Source: Alloascoidea africana
Lineage: Eukaryota; Ascomycota; Alloascoideomycetes; Alloascoideales; Alloascoideaceae
NCBI GenBank assembly: GCA_030581615.1
Contig: JAKTTT010000091.1
Location: 1 to 57,702, forward strand
Direction: 5' to 3'
Length of the DNA stretch: 57,702 nucleotides
Below are positions 19,071 through 30,103 of the stretch, piece by piece. The position numbers and the translations under genes are program-made. Within the stretch, counting starts at the first letter, position 1. Every line of letters begins with the position of its first letter. The notes beneath the pieces were generated by a model. It was not told the origin of the DNA. It ran no database searches and worked only from the letters and a program-made list of their open reading frames with translations.

Positions 19071-19229
19071 TTTGCTAAAGTCTCGAGCAATTGCCAGACA
19101 AAAAAAAAAGGCAATGGAATATATAATAATAATAATAATAGCCGAACAAGGGTGTTTCATGATCCTAATGATGAATTCTCAAAGATTCCTATTCATGATC
19201 CATTGCGGTTATCTTTTGTCCCAAACTCC

Positions 19230-20957
19230 ATGATTGTATCTTATCACCAACTTCCCATACTGGCATTCGTGGTGGGCTTTGCCGCTTCAGAGATATTCCT
19301 AACGCTAGTGGACCGCCTGAGCAATGCTCTCCGGTGCGCGAATCTGTTTCTGGCGCTTTCTACTTCCTATTTGAAGCTGATCTCAGAGTCTTTAAAATGG
19401 TTGTTCCAGGGACGAAAAGAAAATGGGCCAATTCCGCTCCCTTCTTCAGAAGAGGAAGATGAAGATGACCGCCGTCGAGGATATAGCACGCCAGGGTCCG
19501 AAACAGACCAAGAAGGCAGAACCGAGAACCCTAGGTGGAGCAGTTGGAAAGCGCTGACATCTTTGAAGCCGAATACGTGGGAAACAATTCCTGTTCGTGC
19601 TCCAGTGGTCATCCTGCTGGTGGTCGTCTGGCTTTTCCTGCTCACGATACCAGCGAGGTTTCTCAGCATTCCTATCCAGTACGCTTCGGAGAAGATTCTG
19701 CTCGTCTCGAATCCAATACTCTCAAAAGATAGCATTTACGAGACATATAGCCAGAGCAGCTTGCTCGATGTGGAGATCACGAACGCGCTCTATTCATGGC
19801 TCCGCTTCTACGATGTCTTCCCGCCAGAGGTACCAACATCTGTTGACAACTCCAAGGGATATAATGACCTCGCTATAGCGCTTTATGGCAAAGAACTCGC
19901 AGAGACCGTATCCGCTGACGATGACATCTTCAAAGCACTCCACGGAACCGGTAATTCCATCGACCAAACCAACATGTGGGATTCGACATTTTACTCTCTG
20001 GACACAAACTACTATTCACAAAACCACGAGCTGCTGACGATCGGACCGAGCGCTTTGAAAGTCGACTTTTCTGCGGTTTACCACTTTCCATTCCTGAGTG
20101 TTCCAGAGGGGACCTATTCGAGCCGGATATCGAGACTGAATGTGTCTAATGAGTCGGTAGTGGTTGCAATCAGAGATAGACTCTTGAGCACAGAGGTAAT
20201 TGCGGGACAGACCAACAATACCCAAGATGGAAAGGTCATTGAACCAAACTCGACTTCCTACGCTCTGAGTTACAGAGCACTCGATAGTAGAAATAATTCC
20301 TACACCGCAACTGCTAATGTTTATGCCATGAGTGCAAACAGTGAAGAAAACAGGTTGGTGCAAACCATGTTTTACAGTGGGGCAAACCTAAACGGATCGA
20401 TAGACTACGGGTGGTTTGATACACTTCAAAAAGTGAATCGTTTCTATCTCTGCTCCGACGTGTCTCACTCTGCAATGGGCTTTTATACTATTGAATGCGA
20501 GAACAGAGTTCCAACCTATAGTTCGACAATGAAGAATTCCTCAGAATACTATGCAAGACCAAATTTCTCCACCGTGCAAACCACCTGGCAAAGAGAGTAC
20601 AAAAGAGTAAATCTGAACACTAATACAGGCGACTCCAATAGCGGAGTTGTACTGAAAGATTATCATTCAGCATCGCTTTCATTCGACAAGATCGACGTTT
20701 CTGGAGAGCATTCATACAGAATAAAAGATCTCAATAAGCCTGTCTCAGGCATCGAGAACCAGAATGGAAACTTGACACTGGTGACACTAATATCGACTCC
20801 ATTGAAAATTGGGATGATCTTAATTGTCTGCATTTGGTTCATTTTACTTTTGATACCCCGTCTAACACAGACTGCATTGTTATTGTTCATTGAGGATCAG
20901 GAATCTTGGCTTGGACATTCCAACAGAGCCATCTTTGCCAGTTCCAGGGCAAAATAA
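19230..20957 (+). CDS. fungal membrane glycoprotein, paralogue B of a divergent pair
   Basis: 575 aa from the first ATG at 19230. The frame is open upstream to 19152, but only through a GTG. Organisation is the same as in the neighbour on the minus strand: N-terminal membrane segment, Glu/Asp-rich cytosolic loop, second helix (APVVILLVVVWLFLLTIP), large N-glycosylated domain, and a C-terminal helix (IGMILIVCIWFILLLIP) with a short tail ending ASSRAK (neighbour: KSQAR). The two starts are 159 bp apart and head to head, so they share a promoter. The pair arose by inverted duplication and has diverged far, with lengths of 575 and 572 aa kept. Function unknown. Confidence 0.8.
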   Translation: MIVSYHQLPILAFVVGFAASEIFLTLVDRLSNALRCANLFLALSTSYLKLISESLKWLFQGRKENGPIPLPSSEEEDEDDRRRGYSTPGSETDQEGRTENPRWSSWKALTSLKPNTWETIPVRAPVVILLVVVWLFLLTIPARFLSIPIQYASEKILLVSNPILSKDSIYETYSQSSLLDVEITNALYSWLRFYDVFPPEVPTSVDNSKGYNDLAIALYGKELAETVSADDDIFKALHGTGNSIDQTNMWDSTFYSLDTNYYSQNHELLTIGPSALKVDFSAVYHFPFLSVPEGTYSSRISRLNVSNESVVVAIRDRLLSTEVIAGQTNNTQDGKVIEPNSTSYALSYRALDSRNNSYTATANVYAMSANSEENRLVQTMFYSGANLNGSIDYGWFDTLQKVNRFYLCSDVSHSAMGFYTIECENRVPTYSSTMKNSSEYYARPNFSTVQTTWQREYKRVNLNTNTGDSNSGVVLKDYHSASLSFDKIDVSGEHSYRIKDLNKPVSGIENQNGNLTLVTLISTPLKIGMILIVCIWFILLLIPRLTQTALLLFIEDQESWLGHSNRAIFASSRAK

Positions 20958-21344
20958 TTACTGATAGATATGCCATCGATACAAATATTCCAGTTTATAA
21001 TTAATCTGCAGTAGACAATGATGCAGAGAAAGGTCTTGTCTATATAGTGCCTTGCGTTAAAAAGAGTGAAGAGTAGAAAGGGAGAGGACAAAAGTTATGA
21101 GTTTTCCATTTATTTGGTGTAAAATTATTCGCTTCAACCAAAATCTTAATCATATACTAGCATTTCGGTATTAAAGGTAAAGCTGTTTGATTTGCGATTC
21201 AATCCATTTATCCACAACGTATTAGCGCGAGTAAAACAAGAAGAAGTAGTTATTAGGTGTTAAGCATCAAAAGATCAAGAAAAACCTACCAATGCTTGTA
21301 CAAATATTAAAAAAAAAAAAGCTCGTTATCATGTACCACTCTAC
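20958..21344. other. convergent intergenic region
   Basis: 3' flanks of paralogue B and LCB2. Short poly-A tracts near 21308 but no gene or RNA seen. Confidence 0.5.
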
Positions 21345-22973
21345 TCATTCAAACGGTTTCTTTGCATCCTCTACACCGTGTCTCAGAACATCCTCAAGCT
21401 TCCACCTTGGTTTAGAACCATTGACGCCTCCACCAGCGGCTCCAGAGCTGATTTTCAAAACCATCTTGTTGCCAAGTTCGGATACAGCAGTCAAAAAGTA
21501 GTCTAGATCTTCCTTGGTGAGAGCCGAACTCATGCAGAGTCGCACTCTGTTGGAAGTCAACGGAGCAGCAGGATAGCCCACGACGACAACAGCAATTTTG
21601 TGCTTCAGCATCTCGCGTGAAAACATTGGCATCTTTGGGGGAAGGTAAAGTAAAAGCGGGATCACAGGGCTATCGTCGATTCCGTAGATGATAAAGCCCA
21701 ACCTCTTCAAGCCGAGACGGAGGTAACGGGAGTTAAACGCAAGTCGCTGCAGTCGCTCTTTTCCCTCTCCTGGATTTATCTCGCCTGTGATGGTTTTCAG
21801 GGACGAAATGATCTGGGCCAGCACCGGAGGAGACATGGACTCGCCGTAGGCCTCTGTTGTGATGTCGATTCTGAGTCTGTCAATAACCGCTTTGCTCGAC
21901 GCTATATAGCCTCCAGTTGCACCAAAACTCTTTGTCAGCGTTCCCATCAAAATGTCCACTTGGGAAGGATCAACGTGAAAGTAGTCGCACACACCCTTTC
22001 CATTTGGACCCATTGCACCAATAGAGTGGGCCTCATCCACAAACAGATAAAATTTGTATTTGTTGCGGAGCTCCACGAGGCGTGGAAGATTACACATAGT
22101 GCCCTCCATACTGTAGAGGCCCTCGACAACAACAAAGATCTTTTTCCACGGCCTGTGGGTTCGAGGCTGGCCTTGACTAATCTGTTCCCTGATAAGCTTC
22201 TCCAGATCTTTCATGTTGTTATGCTCAAAAATCTTGATCACGGCGCCGGAAAGTCTGATTCCGAAACGGATAGAGGCATGGTTCAACTCGTCTGAGATGA
22301 CTAAACAGTGGGAATCAACAAGAGACGTAAACAGGTTGGCATTCGTACCGTACCCCATGGAGAAAATCAACGCGTCCTCCTTTCCCACAAAATCAGCAAT
22401 AATCCTTTCTGTTTCCAGGTGCAAGTCAGTTGTTCCAACCTGGTTTCTTGGAGCACACGATGTGGTACCATATCTTCTGATCGCAGCCTCCGTGGCATCT
22501 GTGCACTGACCTTTAGACTGTGCAAAGCCCAAATAGTTGTAGGACGACAGGTTAAGACAGTCGGTGGTTGTTCCAGTCAGTTCAAAAGTCGTATTAAAAT
22601 CGTGGGTCACTCGGTCCAAGAGTCTGATGTACCTCCCGGGGACACCTGTGGTGGGTCTTGAGAAGCAGTCATCCAAACGGTGTTTCATCCGCCGAACGTA
22701 GAAAGATTCAAAGTTCGAATACAGAGGAGCATATCCATCGTGCTCTGTCATATCCTTGAACGCTTCGGGGTAAAAGATCTTTCCAAAGAAATCACGAAGA
22801 TGGCCCAATATGATCAACAGGAGATAGTTGAAGTACGTTGCAAGTAAGAAAAAATAAGGCGGCTCGTCAATGATGGGCTCCTCAAGCGGTTTCCCGGAAA
22901 CGTTTTCAGAAACATAGAGGTACTCCTTGGATGTCAGAGGCCCAAATTCCGTGTCCTTGACCTTAGAAGACAT
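21345..22973 (-). CDS. LCB2: serine palmitoyltransferase subunit 2
   Basis: 542 aa, PLP-dependent alpha-oxoamine synthase of the SPT2 type. It condenses serine and palmitoyl-CoA, the first step of sphingolipid synthesis, as a heterodimer with Lcb1 in the ER membrane. Visible marks are a membrane segment near residue 45-60 (FLLATYFNYLLLIILGH), the family segment CLNLSSYNYLGFA, DEAHSIGAMGPNG, and the pyridoxal lysine K348 in GTLTKSFGATGG, which is present in Lcb2 and absent in Lcb1. Length is close to S. cerevisiae Lcb2 (561 aa). The codon before TKSFG is CTG at a hydrophobic position, which supports CTG as leucine. No intron. Confidence 0.97.
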   Translation of the reverse strand: MSSKVKDTEFGPLTSKEYLYVSENVSGKPLEEPIIDEPPYFFLLATYFNYLLLIILGHLRDFFGKIFYPEAFKDMTEHDGYAPLYSNFESFYVRRMKHRLDDCFSRPTTGVPGRYIRLLDRVTHDFNTTFELTGTTTDCLNLSSYNYLGFAQSKGQCTDATEAAIRRYGTTSCAPRNQVGTTDLHLETERIIADFVGKEDALIFSMGYGTNANLFTSLVDSHCLVISDELNHASIRFGIRLSGAVIKIFEHNNMKDLEKLIREQISQGQPRTHRPWKKIFVVVEGLYSMEGTMCNLPRLVELRNKYKFYLFVDEAHSIGAMGPNGKGVCDYFHVDPSQVDILMGTLTKSFGATGGYIASSKAVIDRLRIDITTEAYGESMSPPVLAQIISSLKTITGEINPGEGKERLQRLAFNSRYLRLGLKRLGFIIYGIDDSPVIPLLLYLPPKMPMFSREMLKHKIAVVVVGYPAAPLTSNRVRLCMSSALTKEDLDYFLTAVSELGNKMVLKISSGAAGGGVNGSKPRWKLEDVLRHGVEDAKKPFE

Positions 22974-24522
22974 GCTTGGTTCTGCTGTAGAAGGAGATGG
23001 CAGTGGGTGGTACGGTTCGAAGAATTATTTGTACAGTGTGTTGAGGACAACCAAAACAAGAAAAAAAAATTATCAAGTCAAAGAACTGCAACCAGCGTAA
23101 GAATAGGAAGAGCGGTCTAAACAGGAGTATATGTATAAGAGTTTAAAAGAAAAAAGAACGTCTGTGAAGCAGGAAAAGGTGGTGATGGATTGGATTCGCT
23201 TTTCAATCCTTGCCCAGAGAATCTGAAAATCGGACCGCGCTTGCCAGTGCACACACCCGTACACCCTCTAACGCAGGCGCTGCACGGGGAATGTGCGGTT
23301 ACCCGGTCCGGGCCGTTTTTGCGCGGTGTCATTGGCTCAAGCAGCCTCCGGCTAAATGTTGGCTGCCCAGAGATCGTGGAGGCCATAAATGTTGGCTGTT
23401 AAAGCGTGGTTTGGCTTCGGGCGAGAGAGAGGCTGGGCCACTAGTCTTATCCAAGCATGCTGGCCTCCAGAAAAATCACTGGGCTGCGAGCATTGTATCT
23501 AATTGGCTGTGTGTTTTGCCTTGGCCTTATCTTTAATCAAAATGGGTTGGTGTTCTCCTGTCCATTCTAGGTTTGTGGTACTCGTACCAACAGACCAGAA
23601 GCAGCTGACTTCACTGAAAAGCCTGCAAAATCATCAAGTGTCGAGGGACGCCGGAATACACTGCGCATCAAACCTGCGCCGTTGCCAAAGATAGGTCTGA
23701 TAGCTAGGCAGGAGCAAATCCATATATAAAGAACGACAAAAACTAATTATTCCCCTCTGGATCTCTCCCTCAATTTAGCCATTTAAAGACCAGCATGCTT
23801 AGCTGAGGAATTAGTATGCACTGAGGTGAGAAGCTTGTTTCTGATGTCGCATACTCTCGTATTGTCTAAAGGGGTTACAGAAAGCCATACGCACAAACAT
23901 CGATGTATCGAAGGCTTGATCTAAACATCAGGTTTTAAACACGCTCGCCCACCGGAGAGACACAATGGTATTTCCGGAGTAACGGACAAACGTAAGCTAT
24001 AATAGAGTGCTAAAAGGCGTTTTGGAGATGTCCCAAACGGGGAATACGATGTATGCAGAGGTATGCATGCTGGTGTTAATGTGCGCTTTTTGTTCCTGAT
24101 CGAAGACAAAATCTCAACTCTGGACTTTACGACTTCAGCCAATGTTGAATCCGTTAAAGATATTTTGAAACAGAAAGCGAATAGTTCGCGTTAGGGCCAT
24201 GTTGAAAGATGATGTTGATGTAGAAAAAATGAAACTGGAAATCATTCAACGTAACCAATCCTCCCTTTGTGTTATTTTTATCTTTAGCCTTCGAAAGCTT
24301 AATGTGGCTATGCTATGTCAAGAGGATTGGGCAGAACCACAACTTCAGAATCTAAAAAGTATACATTCAGCTTCAACTCCATTTCTTTTCTATATTTCTA
24401 CCTTTTCTCTTTTCTATCCCCTCCCATATTTTTCCTTTCAATCAGCTTCCCTTTGAACACCAGTCACTTCCAACCATTGTCATTCATTCGAAATCAAAAG
24501 AGAGAATAAAAGGAAAAAGAAA
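22974..24522. other. divergent intergenic region between LCB2 and the GAS gene
   Basis: About 1.5 kb holding promoters for both flanking genes. It is GC-richer near 23220-23400. A TTACCCGG motif (Reb1-type), a TATATAAA at 23723-23730 and a CCCCT (stress-element-like) at about 23752 are visible. The short frames here show no family signal. Confidence 0.5.
23299..23306 (+). promoter_or_regulatory. Reb1-type site TTACCCGG
   Basis: Matches the Reb1 core TTACCCG and lies in the shared LCB2/GAS promoter, about 330 bases upstream of LCB2. One short motif, so chance occurrence is possible. Confidence 0.35.
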
Positions 24523-26172
24523 ATGCTCAACAATTTTTTCTGCATCTTCTCTGCAGTTTACTTCTTGGCGGCTCTTGTTAGAGCAGATGATATCTCACCT
24601 ATTGAGGTAAAAGGAAACAAGTTCTTTTACAAGAATAATGGTTCGCAGTTTTACATGAGAGGTGTCGCTTACCAGAGTGACACGGCACTAGATCCATCCA
24701 AGGACTATATCGACCCTCTATCAAATGAAGACCTTTGCAAGCGTGATCTTCCGTATCTTGTACAGCTCGGGACTAATACTTTACGAGTGTATGCCGTGGA
24801 TCCCACTGAAAACCATGACGCATGTATGAAGTTATTTGCAGATAGCGGCATCTACATCCTCGCAGACCTGTCTGAGCCCAAGACTTCTATCAATAGAGAT
24901 TCTCCCAGCTGGGACCTAAATTTGTACAAGAGATACACCGATGTTGTTGATTCTTTGCAAAAATATGATAACGTTTTGGGGTTCTTTGCAGGAAATGAGG
25001 TCACCAACAACCGCTCCAACACTCCTGCCTCTGCTTTTGTCAAGGCCGCTATCAGAGATACAAAGGCCTACATCAAAGAGAAGGAGTATAGACAAATTCC
25101 TGTTGGCTACTCGACAAATGACGACGCTGACACACGTATCTACATGGCTGATTATTTTAACTGTGGTGCCGCTGAGGACGCTGCAGATTTTTATGGCATC
25201 AACATGTACGAATGGTGTGGAGACTCGACTTTTGAAAAATCTGGTTACAAAGACAGAACAGAAGAATTTAGTAATTTGACCGTTCCCGTTTTCTTTTCCG
25301 AATACGGTTGTAATCAAGTGCAGCCGAGAAAGTTTACCGAGGTCGCCGCTCTTTACTCTAGCGACATGACCGATGTCTGGTCTGGCGGCATAGTCTACAT
25401 GTACTTTGAAGAAGCCAATAATTATGGTCTGGTTACTGTCAAGGACAACAAGGTCTCAACTCTAGCCAACTTCAATAACTTGGCTTCCCAAATCGCCAGT
25501 ATCAACCCAACTATTGTGAACTCAAAGACATACACTCCAAAGGCCACAACCACCTTTTCATGCCCACCCAGCGATGTCGAAGACTGGAAAGCAAGTCCTA
25601 CTCTCCCTCCAACACCCAACGATGAGGCTTGTGCCTGCATGAATCAAACATTGGCTTGCACTGTTGCCGATAGCGTTGAGGAGAAGGATTACGGCGAGCT
25701 TTTTGGTTACGTCTGCGGAGAACTAAAAGCTGACTGTTCAAACATTATTGCTGATGGCACTACCGGCGAATACGGGTTCTATTCCTTCTGTTCGGCAAAG
25801 GATAAACTTTCCTACGTCTTGAATCAGTATTATCTTTCCCAGGATTCTAACTCCGATGCCTGTGATTTTAAGGGAAGCGCTACATTGAACAAGAATGTCA
25901 AGTCTGAAGACAACTGTAAGAGTATCTTGTCTGCCGCAGGATCTGCTAAAAAGACCCATAGTGCTTCTGGAAGCTCTACTAAATCGGCATCTGAATCCGG
26001 CTCAAAAAACTCATCAGACAAATCTTCCACAAGCAGCGCATCTCCCTCCAGCTCCAGCTCAAGCGCAGCTATGATCAATGATGTGCCCTCTGTTGTAAGC
26101 CTTGGCTCAATTGCAATGATGTCTATCATGGCAATTTCGACCCTTTTTGGCATGGGCATTGTCATGCTCTAG
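24523..26172 (+). CDS. GPI-anchored beta-1,3-glucanosyltransferase (GAS family, GH72 + X8)
   Basis: 549 aa. It has a signal peptide (FFCIFSAVYFLAALVRA), then a GH72 catalytic domain from about residue 28 to 335. The catalytic glutamates are E159 (FFAGNEV) and E260 (VFFSEYGC), at almost the same numbers as S. cerevisiae Gas1 (E161, E262). A Cys-rich X8/CBM43 domain follows (about 370-460: DEACACMNQTLACTV ... YGFYSFCS). A Ser-rich linker and a C-terminal hydrophobic GPI signal (IAMMSIMAISTLFGMGIVML) close it. The enzyme elongates and branches cell-wall beta-1,3-glucan at the plasma membrane. Which GAS paralogue (GAS1 against GAS2/4/5) it matches cannot be settled by eye, though the X8 domain puts it in the Gas1/Gas2 group. 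Confidence 0.95.
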   Translation: MLNNFFCIFSAVYFLAALVRADDISPIEVKGNKFFYKNNGSQFYMRGVAYQSDTALDPSKDYIDPLSNEDLCKRDLPYLVQLGTNTLRVYAVDPTENHDACMKLFADSGIYILADLSEPKTSINRDSPSWDLNLYKRYTDVVDSLQKYDNVLGFFAGNEVTNNRSNTPASAFVKAAIRDTKAYIKEKEYRQIPVGYSTNDDADTRIYMADYFNCGAAEDAADFYGINMYEWCGDSTFEKSGYKDRTEEFSNLTVPVFFSEYGCNQVQPRKFTEVAALYSSDMTDVWSGGIVYMYFEEANNYGLVTVKDNKVSTLANFNNLASQIASINPTIVNSKTYTPKATTTFSCPPSDVEDWKASPTLPPTPNDEACACMNQTLACTVADSVEEKDYGELFGYVCGELKADCSNIIADGTTGEYGFYSFCSAKDKLSYVLNQYYLSQDSNSDACDFKGSATLNKNVKSEDNCKSILSAAGSAKKTHSASGSSTKSASESGSKNSSDKSSTSSASPSSSSSSAAMINDVPSVVSLGSIAMMSIMAISTLFGMGIVML

Positions 26173-26422
26173 AGAGCTTGTCCTTTGTTAGCATCACTAC
26201 CTTTTTACCCTTGGGATTGAAAATTTCTGTTCAGAATAGACTAGAATGTTCTCTGTCTTAGTTAATATACAATACCTAATTGATACATATTTTTATAAAA
26301 AATTCTTATTAACAAAGTCCCAAAAAATGTACAAAAATGCAGAATTTGTTCCCGTTTTTCATTAAATAAGATATGTTGTAAAGCTTTAGAAAGATAGGAT
26401 TAAAAATGGCTATCCTGTAGTT

Positions 26423-29220
26423 TTAAAAGTTATGATCATTCGGGAAAAAAGCCATGGATTGTGTACTGTATTTGGCGCTGGGGTAAATGCTGTCAGTAAA
26501 AGCCGAAGAATGATTGAAAAGGTCACAGACTCTAACCATAGATAGTTCGCTCTGTCCATTGCCTTCCTGGAGAGGACGATGCTTAGATTCAAACTGGCAA
26601 GTTTGTTCTTGTTGTTTCTGGTAGAGTTCAAACCAAAATGATGAGTCTGTTGGGCTGCTTGTCTGCTGTGGCACATAACCCATGGAGGTGCCATCCTCCA
26701 TGGTTGGCTCTGATGGGGCTAAATATACCCTTGCCAAATATTCTGTCGACATTTTTTCTGACAAAAGTGAATCCCGATCTTTGCTGAAAACCTCTTGTTG
26801 TTGGCTCCAGGCACTTGGGCCTGGAATGCCTGGTTCATAAACACCACGAGAAACCTCATTAATCACCATGTTTAGCTCATTTTTCCCGAAACTATTTTCA
26901 ACAATGTTGATTAGAATAAAAACTACATGAATCAACTTCCATGAATGCTGAAATCTTTGTGAGAATTCTAAGGAAAGCTGATAAAACTCCTTCACGTAGA
27001 ACATTAGCGGGTTAGAAGATGACATTGCCAACTCCGTATAGCTTGATGGCAATCCAAACTGAGATAGAAACTCTGTATTGTAATAGTACATAAAATCGGG
27101 GGAAGGTAATGTTCTTTTGTGTTCATCACTTTGTGCCCTAATAAGAATTGAAACCGCTAACTGGAGTGCCCGTTGTGCTGACTTGGTCAATACAGGGACT
27201 ATAATTGAGAGTGACTCAAAACCGAAGAACTGCTGGCATGATCGGATGATGTTAATAGTTAAACTAAAGATGGCAATTGCACTGTTGACAGAATACGCAA
27301 GATAGCGGTGTCCCAGGCTTAGCTCTTCGGGACTTTTAGTCTGGGGATTGGTAGTGCAATTCAAATAAAGAATGTAATAGCAGATATAGATTTGTACGGT
27401 TACCAGACACCTCAACTGTAACAGATGAATCCGTTTCATAACCAGATCCAGGTTTTGGGGATTCGTGTAGATCAACAAGTCGTTCGGTAGGGGGATGTCG
27501 TATTTTAAATACGAGAATAATTTTTGTGCATAGTCTTCAATGTTTGCTCTTCTTGAAGCATCGTTCAGATTGAATAACAGTTTTGCTCCTTCTCTGAGAA
27601 CACCAGTAACCCTTACGTACACCGTGTAGAAGTACTCATCGGAAATATCAATCGAATTTCCGTCATCATTCTCGTCGTCTTCCTCATCCTGATCCACTCC
27701 TTCTTTTATCCCCTCAATTCTCTTTCTTCTCACATGGTACAGTTTTTTGAAGGAAAGTCGAGGACCCTTTGTGTCATAAAAAAAATCGTTAACAATTAGT
27801 GGACGTCCCAAGTTTGTAGCTTGAATCGCATCAACGGTAATGATATACATCCAGGTAACTCTCCAGTAATTTTGAAAATTTTCATGTTCTTTCTGCTCCT
27901 CTGGTGGTAATTCACTTTCGCTTGGAACTGAGCAATAATCAGGGTCTCTATGCAAACCAAGCGTTATTGCCATTTGTGAAATCGCCCCTAGTAAAATTGT
28001 ACTCCCTTCAAAATCTATTCCATCTTCTTCCTCAGGGGAAAATAGCGGGTATGTTCGTACTAATAGTAAATACTGTAATGCCAATTCTGAAGTTGATTTC
28101 ACAAGGCATGCCTGTTGCAAGGCCTCTTTAGATACATGAAAAAACTCAGGTCCAATTTCAATGTTTTCAGAAACTAGATCTTTAAACTTGTTATATCTTG
28201 GTATCGATACTATGGATTCTGGATTGGAAAGTCCAATATAAGGTAAAGTCATGTATCCAAATCTCAGAATCAAGAGGAAAATCGATAGCTTTATGAGGTC
28301 AGTATGATTGTTCACAGTGACAGTATATCGCTGTTTTTTTTTGGTTTCATTTGCATTTGTAACTTTCAGAATTGAGTTGATCTCTGTAACTGATGCTGGG
28401 TTTAACATTAAACATATCTTGTTCGTGAATGTCCAAAAATGGTCAGTTAGTATATCGCATATGTGTTTGGAAGGAACCATCAGCTCTATCTTTTTCACAA
28501 TTTGTCTTTTATTTTCTGGAGACCAGTATTCCCAGAATAGTAAAGCTTTGCCTAGGCAAGTTGCTCCATGAATAGTAGCCGTTCGACCTCCGTCAAACTT
28601 GACCCCTTGCAATCTCTCAATATCTTGCTTGGCCGTTATCACAGCTTGGAATAAATTAAAAAGAACAGGGTCGTTCAGCATCATTGATATCCGGCTAGTT
28701 GGACCAAAATGTGTTGTTGAATCTGGATCTACTCTTAGAGTCTGAAACTTTGTAATCAAGTCGACCACCGAGTTTCCCCCATGTGTGTCTTCTCCAGAAT
28801 CTTGGTGAGGTGATCTTTTAAGATCGTAATTCTGAAACTGTTGTAAGTAGCTTCGCTTTTGAAGTATTTCATATTCAAGTTTTTTAATCCTATCTCGCAG
28901 TTTACCGTTTTCAGCCCTCAGCTGTTCAAGTTGTATAGGAGATAGATATTCAGTAGAGCTTCTAGTGGTTACGCCAATACTGTTGCCAGAAGATGTAGCC
29001 CATGCTGGTTTGTCATAACGACAAAAGTGAGGATCACTATCCAATCTTAGGCAATTTCCACAGACGGGTCTTGCTCTGTCACACTAGAGTTTCGACACAT
29101 ATGATGTTAGTCTGATATAAAACCAAAGCCTCGTAATCACAAAGACTTTACCTTTATTTTGCGCTGACGGCAGGTAGAGCATGCGATTGGTGTTCGTCTC
29201 CTAGCTGCTCTATTGGCCAT
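26423..29220 (-). CDS. Zn2Cys6 transcription factor, HAP1-like, two exons
   Basis: Exon 1 is 29220-29152 and exon 2 is 29083-26423. The 68-nt intron has donor GTAAAG, branch GACTAAC and acceptor CTCTAG, and splits the zinc cluster after K23. Joined, the protein is 909 aa with C14, C17, C24, C31, C34 and C44 (CX2CX6CX6CX2CX9C). The pattern RxTPIACSTCRQRKIKCDRARP...NC...HFCRYxxPxW followed at once by a coiled coil (QLEQLRAENGKLRDRIKKLE) resembles S. cerevisiae Hap1. A fungal-specific transcription factor domain follows, with FQNYWRVTWMYIITVDAIQ and LGRPLIVND. I see no heme-regulatory CP repeats like those in Hap1, so control by heme cannot be assumed. The start at 29220 is preferred over an ATG at 29334 because zinc-cluster factors usually open shortly before the cluster. 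Confidence 0.85.
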
Positions 29221-29989
29221 TTTGTCTCTTTTGGTTTGCCACTTTTCTAATACTTGTTTGTGCCCCAAAGTAGAAGCGAATAATATGTGACAAAAGAGTT
29301 GATGAGGCTGGATATTAGCCACGGACAAAGTCAAGACGATTAATGCTCTGGTATGATAAGACCGGTTGTTCCAGTGATAAAACTATTGTGTACCCCGAAT
29401 ATCCTTATTACCAAAAGTATTCCGAGAGTTGTCTTTGCAAACTCTTCTCTGCAAGTAAGGGTAATTATTGGAACCGGAGAAAATTGAGAGTGGTTTTGGC
29501 TTCGATTATTGCTGACCGTTAACTGGGGTCTTCTATCATCACTTTTAGACTTAATCTGTCCCATGAAAATGGACCCTTGTAATGCGGCAACTCCTCATTG
29601 GTTTTGAAGTCAAAGCTCAAGTGCATGTCCTATAGGTTTTTTGGTATGAGAACTTTCCAGCGCAGAAATATATAGGTCATGTCCTGCTAAAATCCTCTTG
29701 TCTTGCCCGTATCCATTTAAAACAAAGGAACCATCAAAAATTGGACGACACCAGACTCATATCTGGCTTTAAGAAAGAGTACCAAACCAATAAACTTTGA
29801 ATCTTAACTTTGAAAAGGCGGAGTCCCACTTCAACGGAAACAAGTGCTCAGTATTGTTAGCATTGCCTCCTTATCTCAAACGCACCCTTTAGTTTCTTCA
29901 ACTGTACTTTGATTTATCTTGTCGGAAATGTTTCCTGTGATTCAAAAGAATCCATCTTTCAAAAAAAGTTTAAAATAGTTCAAAAAAGA
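29221..29989. other. intergenic region, promoter of the HAP1-like gene
   Basis: AT-rich. Possible short upstream frames lie on the minus strand (an ATG at 29334 in frame with the gene). Nothing else is seen. Confidence 0.45.
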
Positions 29990-30103
29990 TGGTTGCTAAG
30001 AGATTCGAACTCTTGCCTCTTTCGAGATCCGAACACCGTATGAACAGCGAAGAAACTGTAGTCTCTTGAGTCGGACGCCTTAGACCAACTCGGCCAAACA
30101 ACC
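29990..30103 (-). tRNA. tRNA-Leu(CAA) with intron
   Basis: Minus-strand 114-nt gene. Acceptor arms GGTTGTT / AGCAACC pair. The D-arm region TTGGCCGAGTTGGTCTAAGG is typical of leucine tRNAs. The anticodon stem TCCGA / TCGGA encloses CTCAAG, anticodon CAA, and an intron follows G37. The long variable arm (TCTCGAAAGAG) and the T-arm AAGAGTTCGAATCTCTT are intact. A run of six T follows as Pol III terminator. It resembles S. cerevisiae tRNA-Leu(CAA), which also has an intron. Confidence 0.95.

Noticed and set aside
19071-19160. N-terminal 30 residues of membrane paralogue A
   Set aside because: The paralogue has no such part, and the DNA is low complexity (ATT repeats and a poly-A tract) as expected for a promoter.
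23117-23386. Short overlapping frames in the LCB2-GAS promoter
   Set aside because: They occur on both strands of a GC-richer promoter and show no conserved features.
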